DNA of 63,278 nt from an uncultured Bacteroidales bacterium (GTDB taxonomy: Bacteria; Bacteroidota; Bacteroidia; Bacteroidales; UBA932), in contig CAMYVB010000010.1 of NCBI GenBank assembly GCA_947302175.1, positions 1-63,278 on the forward strand. The letters are read 5' to 3'. A model generated the notes under the pieces. The model saw only the letters and a list, made by a program, of their open reading frames with translations, was not told where the DNA came from and ran no database searches. Below are positions 63,165 through 63,278 of the stretch, piece by piece; within the stretch, counting starts at the first letter, position 1, and every line of letters starts with the position of its first letter. The position numbers and the translations under genes were made by a program.

Positions 63165-63278
63165 TTTGCAGATTAAAAAAAAGTGTCTACCTTTGCAGCC
63201 CGCTTGGAAATAAACCAGGCGAGAGCTCATTGAAAAGACTGAAGGAAAGTACAAGCAAGTACCGAAAAATTGTAATAG
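63165..63278 (+). promoter_or_regulatory. Strong promoter and probable rRNA-operon leader at the right edge
   Basis: TTG at 63166-63168, 19 nt, TACCTTTG at 63188-63195 in a very A/T-rich setting, an optimal promoter. About 80 nt of transcribed, non-coding sequence follow, with TCATTGAAAAGACTGAAGG and AAGTACAAGCAAGTACC, resembling the leader ahead of 16S rRNA in Bacteroidales as I recall it. The window ends before any mature rRNA. A tRNA-type or other stable RNA leader is the alternative. Confidence 0.5.

Overview
The window looks like chromosomal DNA of an uncultured, GC-rich member of the Bacteroidales (phylum Bacteroidota). Three observations support this. Promoters follow the Bacteroidetes pattern TTG-N19-21-TAnnTTTG and genes mostly lack Shine-Dalgarno sites. 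Several families are typical of the group (DUF2795, DUF4492 next to cydAB, an SSB with a Gly/Gln-rich tail, a TGS-domain nucleoside kinase). Many housekeeping proteins read as Bacteroidales forms. The genus cannot be fixed from the sequence alone. Both ends lie in RNA-gene sequence (a cut tRNA-Tyr on the left, an rRNA-like promoter and leader on the right), as expected for an assembly contig that stops at multicopy RNA loci.

Left third (1-24.4 kb) is mostly core genome: tRNA-Tyr/tRNA-Thr; dxs; an MFS permease; ssb; an exbB-exbD-tonB cluster running into an rRNA pseudouridine synthase, era and parC; a transglutaminase-like lipoprotein; parE with a short LysR-type regulator; a putative heavy-metal exporter with a DUF1573 protein; a small 2[4Fe-4S] ferredoxin; and a tight minus-strand operon guaB-asd-nucleoside kinase-nadE-lysA. 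The IMP dehydrogenase in this operon lacks its CBS domains.

Middle (24.4-46.8 kb): htpG with an overlapping phytase-like phosphatase, an acyl-CoA synthetase, a HAD hydrolase, folE and a DUF2795 gene. Then comes a more flexible stretch. It holds a yjdI-yjdJ-membrane protein-dinB operon behind a tandem repeat, a secreted glycosidase, a low-GC orphan gene, a broken second glycosidase copy and a Fic protein. After the cytochrome bd operon comes a run with a PHP phosphatase, an EamA permease, a solute-binding protein interrupted by an in-frame TGA, a CACHE-HAMP-PP2C sensor phosphatase and a DUF3089 lipoprotein.

Right part (46.8-63.3 kb): PIN-PhoH ATPase, a stand-alone PurL-like protein that has lost PurL motifs, folC overlapping a very large thioester-less alpha-2-macroglobulin, groES-groEL, a secreted FGE-like/sialidase fusion, tRNA-Val, an SpoU methyltransferase, glyA and an alpha/beta-hydrolase lipoprotein.

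The most unusual signal is a pair of short repeat elements embedded in frame in unrelated coding sequences. Element A is 81 bp: two 30-bp palindromes exactly 51 bp apart, in folC and in the FGE/sialidase linker. Element B is about 75 bp, in folC and in the macroglobulin gene. In folC, A and B sit side by side and account for most of a roughly 60-residue insertion just after the P-loop. A second notable signal is a shared TGACAAA + sigma54-like arrangement upstream of both groES and htpG.
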